Origin: Diaphorobacter sp. HDW4A | GTDB taxonomy: Bacteria > Pseudomonadota > Gammaproteobacteria > Burkholderiales > Burkholderiaceae_C | Direction: 5' to 3' | NCBI RefSeq assembly: GCF_011305995.1 | Contig: NZ_CP049910.1 | Span: 1,488,001-1,552,000, forward strand | Length of the DNA stretch: 64,000 bases | Part shown: positions 41,729-52,175 of the stretch, in pieces | Layout: every line of letters starts with the position of its first letter | Numbering within the stretch: position 1 is the first letter of the stretch | Notes under the pieces: model-generated | The model's database searches: none | Seen by the model: only the letters and a program-made list of their open reading frames with translations | Told to the model about the DNA's origin: nothing | Translations under genes and position numbers: made by a program

Positions 41729-42919
41729 ATGACAAAGCGATCTTCTCAAATCAAGATTCCTGCAACCTACATGCGCGGTGGTACCAGCAAGGGCGTGTTC
41801 TTCCATGTGAAGGACTTGCCTGAAGCCGCACAGCAGCCTGGCGCCGCGCGAGACGTCATCCTGCTGCGCACACTCGGCAGCCCAGACCCCTATGGCAAGC
41901 AGATCGACGGCATGGGCAATGCCTCATCGAGCACCAGCAAGGCGGTGATTCTGGCGCGCAGCACGCGTGCCGAACACGATGTGGACTACCTGTTCGGCCA
42001 GGTTTCCATCGACAGGCCGTTGGTGGACTGGAGTGGCAACTGCGGCAATCTGTCGGCGGCGGTCGGACCTTGCGCCATCCATATGGGTTTGATCGATGCG
42101 GATCGCATTCCCGAGAACGGTTTGTGCTCCATCCGCATCTGGCAGGCCAACATCGGCAAGACCATCATCGCGCATGTCCCCATCACCAACGGCCAGGCGC
42201 AGGAGACGGGCGAGTTCGAGCTTGATGGTGTGACCTTTCCCGCCGCCGAAGTGCAGCTCGAATTTCTCGATCCAGCCGATGACGCAGAGGAAGGCGGGGC
42301 CATGTTTCCCACTGGCCACGTGGTCGATCGCCTTGATGTGCGCGGGGTCGGCAGTTTGGATGTCACCTTGATCAACGCCGGTATTCCCACCATCTTTTTG
42401 AACGCCCGCGACATCGGCTACATGGGCACAGAATTGCAGAGCGTGATCAATGGGGACTCCGCAGCGCTTGCGCGATTCGAGACCATCCGTGCACATGGGG
42501 CACTCAAGATGGGCCTGATCAAGACTCTCGCAGAGGCCGCTACACGCCAGCACACGCCCAAGATCGCCTTCGTTGCACCGCCCGCGAGCTACACGGCATC
42601 CAGCGGAAAACGCGTCGAGGCGCAGAATGTGGATCTGCTTGTGCGTGCGCTGTCAATGGGGCAACTGCACCACGCGATGATGGGCACGGCGGCGGTCGCC
42701 ATCGGCGCGGCGGCAGCGATTCCTGGTACGTTGGTCAATCTGGCTGCACGTGGCGGCGAACATTCTTCCGTGCGCTTTGGTCATCCCTCGGGCACATTGC
42801 GAGTGGGAGCCGAGGCGGAGATGCAAAACGGCCAATGGGTGGTCACCAAGGCCCTGATGAGCCGCAGCGCGCGCATCCTCATGGAAGGCAGTGTGCGAGT
42901 GCCGGGTGATTGCTTCTGA
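41729..42919 (+). CDS. prpF: 2-methylaconitate cis-trans isomerase
   Basis: 396 residues, 24 nt after acnD. It isomerises the AcnD product so that it can enter the rest of the methylcitrate cycle. Family marks are YMRGGTSKGVFF, GMGNASSSTSKAVIL, WSGNCGNLSAAVGP and RFGHPSGTLRVG, within a diaminopimelate-epimerase-like double fold. prpB (2-methylisocitrate lyase), needed to finish the cycle, is not in this operon or window. Confidence 0.93.
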   Translation: MTKRSSQIKIPATYMRGGTSKGVFFHVKDLPEAAQQPGAARDVILLRTLGSPDPYGKQIDGMGNASSSTSKAVILARSTRAEHDVDYLFGQVSIDRPLVDWSGNCGNLSAAVGPCAIHMGLIDADRIPENGLCSIRIWQANIGKTIIAHVPITNGQAQETGEFELDGVTFPAAEVQLEFLDPADDAEEGGAMFPTGHVVDRLDVRGVGSLDVTLINAGIPTIFLNARDIGYMGTELQSVINGDSAALARFETIRAHGALKMGLIKTLAEAATRQHTPKIAFVAPPASYTASSGKRVEAQNVDLLVRALSMGQLHHAMMGTAAVAIGAAAAIPGTLVNLAARGGEHSSVRFGHPSGTLRVGAEAEMQNGQWVVTKALMSRSARILMEGSVRVPGDCF

Positions 42920-43008
42920 CTGGATCAATTGATTGGAGAGTGGCTGGCGGCGTATGGCCCGACCATGATGAGCTTTCATCAGGAGGTGATACCCGTCTTG
43001 CGTGACTG

Positions 43009-43034
43009 CCAGCCTCTCCCGGTTTGGAGGCTGG
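43009..43034 (+). terminator. Hairpin downstream of prpF
   Basis: Perfect 8-bp stem CCAGCCTC / GAGGCTGG with a 10-nt loop, 90 nt after the prpF stop in the 235-nt gap before the pirin gene. No T run directly follows, so it may be a weak terminator or mRNA end-processing site. Confidence 0.4.
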
Positions 43035-43154
43035 TCAAGTCTCATGGCGAATGACCGCCAATCATTGCTCACCGGCACCAGCATGGTAAAACCAGCGGGT
43101 CAGACGTACATCTGGCCCGTTCTTTTGTGCTCTCTAACGATACAGGTGCTTCTC

Positions 43155-44207
43155 ATGATTCATCCCATCGCTGACAACCCCATTTTGGAATGCGTGGACT
43201 TGAGCTGGCCTTGGGTGGGCATCGATCCGTTTTTGCTGTGTGCCCACCATATCGAGCACTACCCATCGGGTGATGCGCAATATGCCGTGCCGCTGGAGCA
43301 TCGCCAAGGCCACCCCGCTGGCAAAGACTACGCCAACCCCGACGGCTACAGTCTGTATGCGGGCGCAGACGGCATGCCCGGCTTTCCCAATCACCCCCAC
43401 CGGGGGATGGAAACCGTCTCCATCCTGCGCAGAGGGTTTATCGACCACGCCGACTCGCTGGGCAACAGCGGTCGGTATGGACCGGGCGATGTGCAATGGA
43501 TGACGGCGGGCGGTGGCATTCAGCATGCCGAGATGTTCCCCCTTTTGCACCAAGACCAGCCCAACGAATTTGAGCTGTTCCAGGTCTGGCTGAACATGCC
43601 CGGCCATAAAAAGATGGTGGGCCCATCATACAAAATGATGTGGGCAGAGCAGATCCCGCACTACCGCCACGAGGGGGTAAATGTGCATATCGTCGCTGGT
43701 GGTTACCAGCCGCAAGAAGACGCCAGCGCGCCCTTCATTGAGCCCTTGTCGCCTACACCCGACACCTGGGCTGCCGATCCGCAGTCCGAACTGGCCATCT
43801 GGGTCATCACCATCGCCCCCGGTGCCCGCATCACCCTGCCACCGGCAACGCGCCCGGATAGCCAACGCACGCTGTTTGCCTATGAGGGCAACGGCCTGCT
43901 CGTCGCCGGGCAAGACGTGGGCGCCAATCGCCGCGTTCGTGTCGTCGCACAAGCTCCGCTGCCACTGAGTAATCGGAGCGTTCAGCCTGTGCAACTGATG
44001 CTGATGCAAGGCGTTCCCCTTGGCGAGCCCGTCATTCGTTCCACGGTCTACGTCACCAACACCATCGAAGAACTTCACCAAGCCAAGCGTGACTTTCAGC
44101 GTACTGGATTTGGTGGTTGGCCTTGGGAGACGCGTCAGCCCATGCATGGGCCGGGCTTTCAGCGCTTTGCCCAATACGCGGGGCACGCGGAACGCGAATT
44201 GCCCTGA
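43155..44207 (+). CDS. Pirin family protein
   Basis: 350 residues from the ATG at 43155; earlier in-frame starts would add unsuitable residues. The pirin bicupin pattern is seen in FPNHPHRGMETVSILRRG, whose His residues bind metal, WMTAGGGIQHAEMFP and LFQVWLNMPGHKKM. Bacterial pirins include quercetinases and regulators of central metabolism, but most are uncharacterised. It appears to be a single-gene unit between the prp operon and the convergent MetR-like gene. The 206 bases after it hold no further gene. Confidence 0.85.
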   Translation: MIHPIADNPILECVDLSWPWVGIDPFLLCAHHIEHYPSGDAQYAVPLEHRQGHPAGKDYANPDGYSLYAGADGMPGFPNHPHRGMETVSILRRGFIDHADSLGNSGRYGPGDVQWMTAGGGIQHAEMFPLLHQDQPNEFELFQVWLNMPGHKKMVGPSYKMMWAEQIPHYRHEGVNVHIVAGGYQPQEDASAPFIEPLSPTPDTWAADPQSELAIWVITIAPGARITLPPATRPDSQRTLFAYEGNGLLVAGQDVGANRRVRVVAQAPLPLSNRSVQPVQLMLMQGVPLGEPVIRSTVYVTNTIEELHQAKRDFQRTGFGGWPWETRQPMHGPGFQRFAQYAGHAERELP

Positions 44208-44413
44208 GAGATGGGCTTGTCGGCTTTCCGAGTTGCTGCTGCAGGGATGAAATGGTGTTCACTCATGGCTTTCTTAGTCAACATTTCTGCCCAGCGGTTC
44301 AAGGGTGGCAATAGCGAGGCAATCGCTGGACTGGCAGTGAACGGCGCATACAGACCAAGGTCAACTCAGGTTCAGGCGCACCAGTTCGCAGTTTGCAAAC
44401 GCCGCCTCTGAGA

Positions 44414-45313
44414 TCATGACGACCTTTTTGCGTCATGCTCCAGAGCTGTGGCGATGAAGGCCTGTAGATAGTCGACCTGCAGATCGGATTCGCGGGCGCC
44501 CAGATAGATCTGCTTGGGTATGCCTTGGGTGCCAAGACGTACCGGGGTGACATCCATCTTGTTCGCGTATTCCTCGACGAGCCAGCGGGGCAGGGCTGAA
44601 ACGCCCCTTCCGCTCGCCACCATCTGCATCATGATGTCGGTGGTTTCGATCGTCTTGTGTCGCTTTGGCGTGATGCGCGCGGGCTGCAGGAACTGGCTGA
44701 AGATGTCAAGCCGGTCCACGGCCACCGGATAGGTGATGAGCACTTCGTCACTCAAATCAGCGGGCAAGGCATATTCGCGGCGTGCCAGCGCATGTTGAGT
44801 GGGGACTGCCAGCACCTGCTCGTAATCGAATACCGGCTGAAAAACGATGCCCGGTTTTTCCAAGGGATCGGGCGTGACGAGTAGATCGATCTCGTAGCCG
44901 AACAACGCACCCATGCCCCCGAACTGGAATTTCTGCTTCACGTCGACCTCCACGTCGGGCCATGCCGTGAGGTAGGGCGAGACGATTTTGAGAAGCCATT
45001 GGTAGCAGGGATGGCATTCCATCCCGATCCGTAGCGCGCCGCGCTCGCCTTGTGCGTATTGGCGCAAGCGGTCTTCGGCCAGGTCCAACTGCGGAAGCAC
45101 GCGGCCAGCAACCGCCAGCAGATAGTGGCCAGCCTGTGTGAGCCGCAGGTGGCGGCCCTCACGCAGCCAGATATCGGTGCCGAGCTGCTTTTCGAGCTTG
45201 CGCATGCTGTGGCTGAGTGCCGATTGCGTGAGGCAGAGGACGTCGGCTGCGGCGGTCAGCGATCCCTGCTTTTCCACTTCTTGAACGATGGACAAATGAA
45301 TGCGTTCCAGCAC
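44414..45313 (-). CDS. metR: LysR-family regulator, MetR-like
   Basis: 299 residues with an N-terminal helix-turn-helix (VEKQGSLTAAADVLCLTQSALSHSMRKLE as landmark residues 13-41) and a LysR sensor domain (RIGMECHPCYQWLLKIV, a MetR-typical stretch). It is divergent from metE with a perfect MetR box between. MetR activates metE in response to homocysteine. The call rests on this arrangement and on the ECHPCYQWL segment. Confidence 0.87.
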   Translation of the reverse strand: MLERIHLSIVQEVEKQGSLTAAADVLCLTQSALSHSMRKLEKQLGTDIWLREGRHLRLTQAGHYLLAVAGRVLPQLDLAEDRLRQYAQGERGALRIGMECHPCYQWLLKIVSPYLTAWPDVEVDVKQKFQFGGMGALFGYEIDLLVTPDPLEKPGIVFQPVFDYEQVLAVPTQHALARREYALPADLSDEVLITYPVAVDRLDIFSQFLQPARITPKRHKTIETTDIMMQMVASGRGVSALPRWLVEEYANKMDVTPVRLGTQGIPKQIYLGARESDLQVDYLQAFIATALEHDAKRSS

Positions 45314-45321
45314 TATTTCGT

Positions 45322-45334
45322 ATGAATGAAATTC
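45322..45334. promoter_or_regulatory. MetR binding site
   Basis: TGAATGAAATTCA is an exact match to the MetR consensus TGAA-N5-TTCA. It lies 8 nt upstream of the metR-like start and about 90 nt upstream of metE, in the 111-nt divergent gap, fitting both autoregulation and metE activation. Confidence 0.75.
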
Positions 45335-45424
45335 ATTTATTGGTGAATAAAGACCATTTTACTTCATGGATTGCAAATCCTACGATGGCCGTCAATCTTC
45401 GATTCATTCCATTTTTTCTGAGCC

Positions 45425-47725
45425 ATGAGCACTATCCACAATCTCGGATTTCCCCGTATCGGTGCGCAGCGTGAACTGAAGTTCGCGCTCGAGTCCTACT
45501 GGAAGGGGGAGTCTTCAGGCGAGCAACTGAAGTCGTTCGGCGCCGGGCTGCGCAAGCGTCACTGGGCCCATCAGCAAGGGCTGGATCTGGTGCCCGTGGG
45601 CGACTTCGCGTTCTATGATCAGGTGCTGGACATGAGCTTCACGCTGGGCAATCTGCCCGAGCGCGTGCAGGGCTTTCATGGTGATCCGCTCGACAATTAT
45701 TTCCGCGTGGCGCGTGGCCGGTCCGCCAAGGGATTCGACGAGCACAGCGTCTGCTGCGGTGGTGTAGCAGCTGGCGAGATGACCAAGTGGTTTGACACCA
45801 ACTACCACTATATCGTCCCCGAATTCAGCTCCGCCACGCAGTTCAAGCTCGATGCCTCGCGGCTACTGGAGCAACTGGCCGAGGCCAAGGCACAAGGTGT
45901 GAACGCCAAGCCAGTGATCATCGGTCCAGTCACTTACCTCTCAATCGGCAAGGCCAAGGACGATTCGAACAAGCTCGAGTTGTTGACTCGTTTGCTGCCC
46001 ATCTATTCCGAATTGCTGGATCAACTTGCCGCCAAAGGCGTGGAGTGGGTACAGATCGACGAGCCGATCCTGGTGACTGAGCTGGATGCGGACTGGCAGT
46101 ATGCCTTCAACACCGCTTACCACCACCTGAAAACCGCGAGAGTGAAAATTCTGGTGGCGAGCTATTTCGGGCAATTGCAGGACAATAAGCACCTTGCCGC
46201 CAACTTGCCCGTGGCGGGGCTGCATGTAGATGCGGTGAATGGCAGCCGCGAAGATGTGCAGCAATTCATTGGGCTTTTGCCAGGCCACAAGGTGCTCTCC
46301 ATTGGTGCGATCAGCGGGCGCAACATCTGGAAGACGGATTTGAACAACGTGCTCGACTGGATTGAGCCGTTGGCAGCGCAGTTGGGCGAGCGCCTGTGGG
46401 TGGCACCTTCGTGTTCACTGCTGCATGTGCCAGTGGATCTGGATAGCGAGGACCAGCTCGATGTCGATGTGAAATCATGGTTGGCATTTGCCCTGCAAAA
46501 GCTGGATGAATTGCGAGTGCTGGGTAAGGCGTTGAGCCAAGGCCGTAGTTCAGTGAAGGACGCACTAGACGCCAACAAGATCGCGTTGGATGTCCGTCGT
46601 TCATCGCCACGGGTGAATCATCCCAAGGTGCAAGAAGCGGTGGCGAAGATCGATGCGCAACTCGGTCAGCGCGAAAATGCCTACAAACTGCGCGCGCCCA
46701 AGCAGGCTGCGCTATTGAACCTGCCGACATTTCCCACAACCACGATTGGCTCGTTCCCGCAAACTCCAGAAATTCGCCAGGCCCGCAGCCAATTCAAGGC
46801 GGGGCGCTTGGACCTGGTTGGTTACCAGAGGGCGATGCGTGCCGAGATCGAGCGCAGTGTGCGCGAGCAGGAGAGTCTTGGTCTTGACGTGCTGGTGCAC
46901 GGTGAGGCCGAGCGCAACGACATGGTGGAGTATTTCGGTGAGCAGCTTGATGGATATGCCTTCAGCCAGTTTGGCTGGGTGCAATCCTACGGTTCGCGGT
47001 GTGTGAAGCCCCCGATTCTGTTTGGCGACATCAGCCGTCCGCGCCCCATGACCGTGGAATGGAGCACCTATGCGCAGTCGCTCACGCAAAAGCCCATGAA
47101 GGGCATGTTGACAGGGCCCGTCACTATCCTGAACTGGTCGTTTGTGCGCGACGATCAGCCACGCTCGGTCTCGTGCAAGCAGCTTGCACTGGCCATTCGC
47201 GACGAAGTGCTGGATTTGGAGCGGGCGGGCGTGCGCGTGATCCAGATCGATGAAGCGGCATTGCGGGAGGGCCTGCCGCTTCGCCGGTCGCAGTGGAGGG
47301 AATATCTGGACTGGGCCGTGGAATCGTTTCGCATCTCCGCGAACGGCGTGCGCGACGAGACCCAGATTCATACCCATATGTGCTATTCGGAGTTCAATGA
47401 CATCATCGCTTCGATTGCCGATATGGATGCGGACGTGATCACCATCGAAACTTCACGCTCTGACATGGAGTTGCTCGACGCGTTCGATCACTTCAACTAC
47501 CCCAACCAGATTGGCCCCGGCGTGTATGACATTCACTCGCCCAATATCCCGGCCGAAGAGCACATGGTGGAGCTGATGAAGAAGGCTGCACTGCGCATTC
47601 CCGTAGAACGGCTTTGGGTGAATCCGGACTGCGGTCTCAAGACTCGCCAGTGGGCGGAAGTGCTTCCCGCGCTGACCAACATGGTCAGTGCAGCGAAGCG
47701 GCTGAGAAGCGCCACGATTTCATGA
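45425..47725 (+). CDS. metE: Cobalamin-independent methionine synthase
   Basis: 766 residues, full length for the family. It moves a methyl group from methyltetrahydrofolate-polyglutamate to homocysteine. Two TIM-barrel halves are visible. The N-terminal half begins with [22 protein letters not shown]; the C-terminal half contains [12 protein letters not shown] and the zinc ligands in THMCYSEF (His and Cys), [10 protein letters not shown] (Glu) and NPDCGLKTR (Cys). Shine-Dalgarno support is weak. It is controlled by the divergent MetR-like gene. No cobalamin riboswitch was seen upstream. Confidence 0.96.
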   Translation: MSTIHNLGFPRIGAQRELKFALESYWKGESSGEQLKSFGAGLRKRHWAHQQGLDLVPVGDFAFYDQVLDMSFTLGNLPERVQGFHGDPLDNYFRVARGRSAKGFDEHSVCCGGVAAGEMTKWFDTNYHYIVPEFSSATQFKLDASRLLEQLAEAKAQGVNAKPVIIGPVTYLSIGKAKDDSNKLELLTRLLPIYSELLDQLAAKGVEWVQIDEPILVTELDADWQYAFNTAYHHLKTARVKILVASYFGQLQDNKHLAANLPVAGLHVDAVNGSREDVQQFIGLLPGHKVLSIGAISGRNIWKTDLNNVLDWIEPLAAQLGERLWVAPSCSLLHVPVDLDSEDQLDVDVKSWLAFALQKLDELRVLGKALSQGRSSVKDALDANKIALDVRRSSPRVNHPKVQEAVAKIDAQLGQRENAYKLRAPKQAALLNLPTFPTTTIGSFPQTPEIRQARSQFKAGRLDLVGYQRAMRAEIERSVREQESLGLDVLVHGEAERNDMVEYFGEQLDGYAFSQFGWVQSYGSRCVKPPILFGDISRPRPMTVEWSTYAQSLTQKPMKGMLTGPVTILNWSFVRDDQPRSVSCKQLALAIRDEVLDLERAGVRVIQIDEAALREGLPLRRSQWREYLDWAVESFRISANGVRDETQIHTHMCYSEFNDIIASIADMDADVITIETSRSDMELLDAFDHFNYPNQIGPGVYDIHSPNIPAEEHMVELMKKAALRIPVERLWVNPDCGLKTRQWAEVLPALTNMVSAAKRLRSATIS

Positions 47726-47827
47726 AACGGATTGACGGCCTTGCAGTCGGTTCTGCTTTGAAAATCGGGCCAGTGTTCGCATCGGTTCGCTGAGCAAGTT
47801 CATCGTTTGAAAATTGCGCTGCAGTTG

Positions 47828-48475
47828 CTAGCGGGGGCGAGTGGCGCTGCTCTCGAAAAGACCGTTTTTCAAGCGTGCCAGCGCGCCAACGATCAGGGCG
47901 TCAACCCCCTCCAGGTATTCCGCCTCCATCTCGGCCTCTTCGGCCGTCAGGTCCGATGCGATGACGGGCTCCAGTCTTGCCGCGGAATACACCGTATCGG
48001 CAGCGGCGATGCAGAAGAACGTCACGGTGGCAAGCAGCCAGCGTGATTGCTCTTTGCTGATGCCGTAGGCCTCTGCGATGTGGCTCTGGTGCCCGTCGAT
48101 CTTCTCGAGCATGGCGGGTGTGGCGGCCAGTCGGCGGATCACGTAGGGCGTCACGCCCGGATGGGCTTTGACGAACTCGCGCACGGACGTGGTGAAGACG
48201 AGCAGATATTCCTTCAGATCCACCTGCTTGGGGTTGCGGGCCTGCGGCAGTTGCCAGCGGCTGAAGATCTCTTCGGCGACCAGATGCTTGAGGGCTTCCA
48301 GGCTGGGCACGTGCTTGTACAGCGCCATGTGGCTCACGCCCAGGGCGGCGGCGACGCCTACGAAGGTGATGTGGGGCAATCCGATTTCGATACCGGCATC
48401 TGCAATCTTTTCGCGGGTGATGGTGCGCGGTCGTCCGCGTGTGGGAGGCGTGAAAGCGGGCTTGCTGTGGGGCAT
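47828..48475 (-). CDS. TetR-family transcriptional regulator
   Basis: 215 residues. The DNA-binding part is TRGRPRTITREKIADAG, then FVGVAAALGVSHMALYKHVPSLEAL, followed by a helical ligand domain. It is divergent from the siderophore transport cluster, and a clear dyad lies between them, so it probably represses that cluster. The ligand is unknown and could be a siderophore or precursor. Confidence 0.88.
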   Translation of the reverse strand: MPHSKPAFTPPTRGRPRTITREKIADAGIEIGLPHITFVGVAAALGVSHMALYKHVPSLEALKHLVAEEIFSRWQLPQARNPKQVDLKEYLLVFTTSVREFVKAHPGVTPYVIRRLAATPAMLEKIDGHQSHIAEAYGISKEQSRWLLATVTFFCIAAADTVYSAARLEPVIASDLTAEEAEMEAEYLEGVDALIVGALARLKNGLFESSATRPR

Positions 48476-48547
48476 GTGTTTTCCATTTTGAGAGTGATTG
48501 TCCCGTATTCACGTTGCCCGAATGAGGCCACATGGCTTGCGTTGATG

Positions 48548-48574
48548 AATTAGTTTAGTATCATGCAACTAATT
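48548..48574. promoter_or_regulatory. Inverted repeat AATTAGTT-N11-AACTAATT, TetR operator candidate
   Basis: Perfect 8-bp arms in the 158-nt gap between the TetR gene and the first ABC gene. The TTTAG/TAGTAT material between the arms resembles a promoter -10 region, so binding would block transcription of the cluster. Confidence 0.65.
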
Positions 48575-48633
48575 CGTGTTTCCATTTCGGTTTGCCCCCG
48601 CTGGTTAACCCAGAACCTCCCATCTCGTCTCGC

Positions 48634-50403
48634 ATGCGCACTCATGACGCTGCTGCGCCTGCAGCCAAAGAACCCGGTCCGGTCGCCCGGATCCTGAAGC
48701 CCATTCGTGGGCGATTGATCACCGCTGGCGTACTGGCCGCCATTGGGGCCATGCTCACGCTGGTGCCGCTTGCGGCCATCGCACACATCGGCGGCGCGGT
48801 GCTGGCGGGCATCGAGGAAGACGTCTGGCCCATCGTCGTGCTCAGCCTGCTGTGCCTTTTCACGGGCATGGGGTTGATGCTGGCGGGAGAGGTTCTTGCG
48901 CATCTGGCGGACAACCGCGTCACGTTCGATCTGCGCATCGCCGTCGCGAGAAGATTGTCGAGCGTGCCACTGGGATGGTTCACCGACCGCGCGTCGGGCG
49001 AGGTCAAGCAGGCCATGCAGGATGACATCGCCACGCTGCACAGCCTGACGGCGCATTTCTACACCGCCGTTGGCCGCGCGGCGGGCATGACCGCCATCTC
49101 GGCCATCTATCTGCTGGTGCTGGACTGGCGCATGGCGCTGATGGCGTTGTTGCCGTTTCCCGGATTCTTTCTGTTCCTGAAGCACGCGATGAAGGCCAGC
49201 GGCGCCAACATGCAGGAATTCGTCGCCCGGCTCGGTCGCATCAACAGTGCGACCGTCGAGTTCGCAGACGCTATGCCGGTGGTGAAAGCCTTTGGCGGCG
49301 CGGGGCAGACGCACGCCGGATATCGCTATGCCGTGGATGCGTTTGCCCAAGCCTTCACCGATTTCACGCGGCCGCTGGTGAAATCCATGGCGCATGCCCA
49401 CGCATTGATTGCGCCGGTGACGGTGCTCGGCGTGGTATTGGCGAGCGGTGCCCTGTTCGTCGGCGCGGGCTGGGCGACTCCCGCTCAGGTGCTGCCGTTC
49501 GCTCTGGTGGCTCCGGGCATTTGCGCGCCGCTGTTGCTGCTGCACACCTTGCTGCACGATCTGCAAGGCGCGACGGGTGCTGCGCAGCGGGTGCTCGCGT
49601 TGCTGGGCGCGCCGGAGCTGCCACAGCCAAAGCCGCAGGAGCGGCAGGTACCCGTGGGTCACGATGTTCACTTCGAGCAGGTGGGCTATGCATACGCGTC
49701 GGGACACCGCGTGCTGTCCGGCATCAGCCTTGCGCTACGGCCCGGAACGGTCACTGCCATCGTCGGCCCGTCGGGTGCGGGCAAATCAACAATGGCGCGG
49801 CTGCTGTTGCGCTTCTTCGATCCCACGGAAGGGCGCATCACGCTGGGCGGTGTCGATCTGCGGCAGATGGAAAGCGCGGCGCTCTACCAGCGCATCGGTT
49901 TTGTGCTGCAGGAGGTGCGGCTGATTCATGCCAGCGTGCGTGAAAACATCGCGTTGGGGCGACCATCGGCCCGCCTGCAGGAGATCGAGGCCGCCGCGCG
50001 CGCGGCCCATATCCACGAGCGGATTCTCGCTTTGCCGCGCGGCTACGACTCGGTCGTTGGCGAGGATGCGCAGCTGTCGGGAGGCGAGCGCCAGCGCGTG
50101 AGCATCGCGCGCGCTGTGTTGCTGGACCCGCCCGTGCTGGTGCTCGATGAAGCCACCGCATCGGCCGACGCGGAGAACGAAGCGGCGATTCAGGATGCCC
50201 TCTCGCGGTTTGCAAGAGGGCGCACGGTGCTGGTCATCGCCCATCGGCTGGATACCGTCATGCAGGCGGATCGCATTCTGGTGCTGGATGGGGGCGAGAT
50301 CGCCGAGCAGGGCAACCATGCGGATCTGATGGCGCGAAATGGCCGCTATGCGCGGCTGTGGCACGTGGGTGGATACGCATCTGCAGCACCAAAGGAGCGC
50401 TAG
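48634..50403 (+). CDS. ABC transporter, fused permease-ATPase (siderophore cluster, first half)
   Basis: 589 residues from the ATG at 48634 (a TTG at 48592 is an alternative; no good ribosome site at either). An N-terminal six-helix exporter-type membrane domain is followed by an ATPase with Walker A GPSGAGKST, signature LSGGERQ and Walker B VLVLDEAT. It pairs with the next gene as a heterodimer. Exporter-fold pairs next to siderophore genes can export siderophores (BarAB) or import them (YbtPQ, IrtAB), so direction cannot be told here. Confidence 0.88.
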   Translation: MRTHDAAAPAAKEPGPVARILKPIRGRLITAGVLAAIGAMLTLVPLAAIAHIGGAVLAGIEEDVWPIVVLSLLCLFTGMGLMLAGEVLAHLADNRVTFDLRIAVARRLSSVPLGWFTDRASGEVKQAMQDDIATLHSLTAHFYTAVGRAAGMTAISAIYLLVLDWRMALMALLPFPGFFLFLKHAMKASGANMQEFVARLGRINSATVEFADAMPVVKAFGGAGQTHAGYRYAVDAFAQAFTDFTRPLVKSMAHAHALIAPVTVLGVVLASGALFVGAGWATPAQVLPFALVAPGICAPLLLLHTLLHDLQGATGAAQRVLALLGAPELPQPKPQERQVPVGHDVHFEQVGYAYASGHRVLSGISLALRPGTVTAIVGPSGAGKSTMARLLLRFFDPTEGRITLGGVDLRQMESAALYQRIGFVLQEVRLIHASVRENIALGRPSARLQEIEAAARAAHIHERILALPRGYDSVVGEDAQLSGGERQRVSIARAVLLDPPVLVLDEATASADAENEAAIQDALSRFARGRTVLVIAHRLDTVMQADRILVLDGGEIAEQGNHADLMARNGRYARLWHVGGYASAAPKER

Positions 50404-50405
50404 CC

Positions 50406-52175
50406 ATGCTGAAAACTTTTGTGCAATTGCTGGGCGACGATGCTCTTCTGCTGCGCCGCTACTTCTGGATGACGCTGGCCTACGGACTGTGGTGCGGGCT
50501 GACCATCACCACGCTGGTGCCCGTGCTCTCGCATCTGCTGGCGGGTGATGCGCGCGCCGCTTTGTGGTGGCTGGCGGCGTTGATGGGTGGCGTGCTGGTG
50601 TCGTGGTTGGCGCGTCGCCATGTCGAGCAGGCGGGGGTGCGCGTGGGCGTGGCCGTGCTGCAAAGCGGTCGCCACCGGCTTGGCGAGCATGTGGTGCGGC
50701 TGCCCGTGGGGTGGTTCACGCCCGAGAACAGCGCATGCATCGGTCATGTGGTCACGCAGGGGATGATGAGCGTGGCACAGCTTCCCGCGCATGTGTTCAC
50801 GCCGCTCATCAGCGGGGTAGTGGTGCCGCTGGTGATGCTGGTGATGTTGTTCTGGCTGAAGCCGGTGCTTGGCGCCATCGCCTTGGTGGCGTTGTCCTTG
50901 CTGGCAGGCGTTTTTCTGTGGACGACGCGCCTTGCACGCCACGCGGACGCCGTGTTTCAGCGCGATTTTGCGCAATCCAGCCAGCGCATTGTGGAGTTTG
51001 CGCAGGCCCAGTCGGTGGTGCGTGCGTTCAACGGCGAGGGCGGTGGCACGCGGTTTCTTGAGCAGGCGGTCGAGCGGCAGCGGCAATCGGGTCTGCGCCT
51101 GATAGGGCTCTCGGCGCTGTCGGCCGTGCTCAATGTCTGGGCCGTGCAACTGGTGTTCGCGGCCCTGCTGATGGCGGCCATGGCGTGGCTGACCGGGCAG
51201 ATGCAAACTGCGTTGACGATGGGAGAGGGCATCTCCGTCATCGTGTCGCTGTTGCTCGTGGTGCGCTATGTCGAACCCTTGCTGGAAGTGGCGGGGTATG
51301 CGGAGGTGCTGCGCAGCGCGCGAGCGCAGTTGGACGCGATCCGCGAGTTGTTCGATGTGAAGCCGTTGCCGCAGCCGCGCGATCCGCAAGTGCCGGTGGA
51401 TGGTTCGGTCGAGCTGCGTAATGTGCATTTCGGATATGCGCCTGACGAGCCGCAGGTGCTGCGCGGTGTGAGCTTGCGCGTGGAGCCGGGCAGCATGACG
51501 GCGCTGATCGGTTTGTCAGGCTCAGGAAAATCCACGCTCATGCGCTTGATCGCGCGGTTTTTCGATGTCACTCAGGGAAGTGTGCTGATCGGCGGTGTCG
51601 ACGTGCGGCAAATGGATGATGCGCAACTGGCTGGGCAGATCAGCCAGATTTTTCAGGACAGCTTTGTGCTCTCGGGCAGCATTGCCGACAACATCCGCAT
51701 CGGCAAGCCCGATGCCAGCGATGCGGAGATCCTGCACGCCGCGCAGCAAGCCGGTGTGGTGGAAATCATCGAGCGCCTGCCGCAGGGCATGGACACGCAG
51801 GTGGGAGAGGGCGGGGCGCGCCTGTCGGGAGGCGAGCGCCAGCGCATCGCGATTGCGCGGGCGTTGATCAAGGACGCACCGATTCTGTTGGTGGATGAGG
51901 CCACGGCGGCGCTGGACGCTGAAAACCAGGCAGCCATCGCACAGGCGCTCGCCCGGTTGCGCGGCAAGCGCACGCTGATCGTGATCGCGCATCAGCTCTC
52001 CACAGTGACCATGGCGGATCAGATCGTGGTGCTCGAAGACGGTAGGGTGATCGAGCACGGATCGCCCGCGCAACTGTGGGAGCGCGATGGTCGCTACGCC
52101 CGCTTCTTGAAGCAGAGAACAGCGGCCAAGGGCTGGCGCATCGCGGCGGAGCAGCCGCATGGAGCGCATCGGTGA
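50406..52175 (+). CDS. ABC transporter, fused permease-ATPase (siderophore cluster, second half)
   Basis: 589 residues from the ATG at 50406, 2 nt after the previous stop. Same layout: six-helix domain, Walker A GLSGSGKST, signature LSGGERQ, Walker B ILLVDEAT. Equal length and adjacent position indicate a heterodimer with the product of 48634. Its stop overlaps the start of the permease at 52175 (TGATG). Confidence 0.9.
   Translation: MLKTFVQLLGDDALLLRRYFWMTLAYGLWCGLTITTLVPVLSHLLAGDARAALWWLAALMGGVLVSWLARRHVEQAGVRVGVAVLQSGRHRLGEHVVRLPVGWFTPENSACIGHVVTQGMMSVAQLPAHVFTPLISGVVVPLVMLVMLFWLKPVLGAIALVALSLLAGVFLWTTRLARHADAVFQRDFAQSSQRIVEFAQAQSVVRAFNGEGGGTRFLEQAVERQRQSGLRLIGLSALSAVLNVWAVQLVFAALLMAAMAWLTGQMQTALTMGEGISVIVSLLLVVRYVEPLLEVAGYAEVLRSARAQLDAIRELFDVKPLPQPRDPQVPVDGSVELRNVHFGYAPDEPQVLRGVSLRVEPGSMTALIGLSGSGKSTLMRLIARFFDVTQGSVLIGGVDVRQMDDAQLAGQISQIFQDSFVLSGSIADNIRIGKPDASDAEILHAAQQAGVVEIIERLPQGMDTQVGEGGARLSGGERQRIAIARALIKDAPILLVDEATAALDAENQAAIAQALARLRGKRTLIVIAHQLSTVTMADQIVVLEDGRVIEHGSPAQLWERDGRYARFLKQRTAAKGWRIAAEQPHGAHR

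Noticed and set aside
44415..44437. Hairpin CATGACG-N9-CGTCATG as terminator of the pirin gene
   Set aside because: It lies in the last codons of the convergent MetR-like gene and over 200 nt from the pirin stop; the stem is short and no T run follows.
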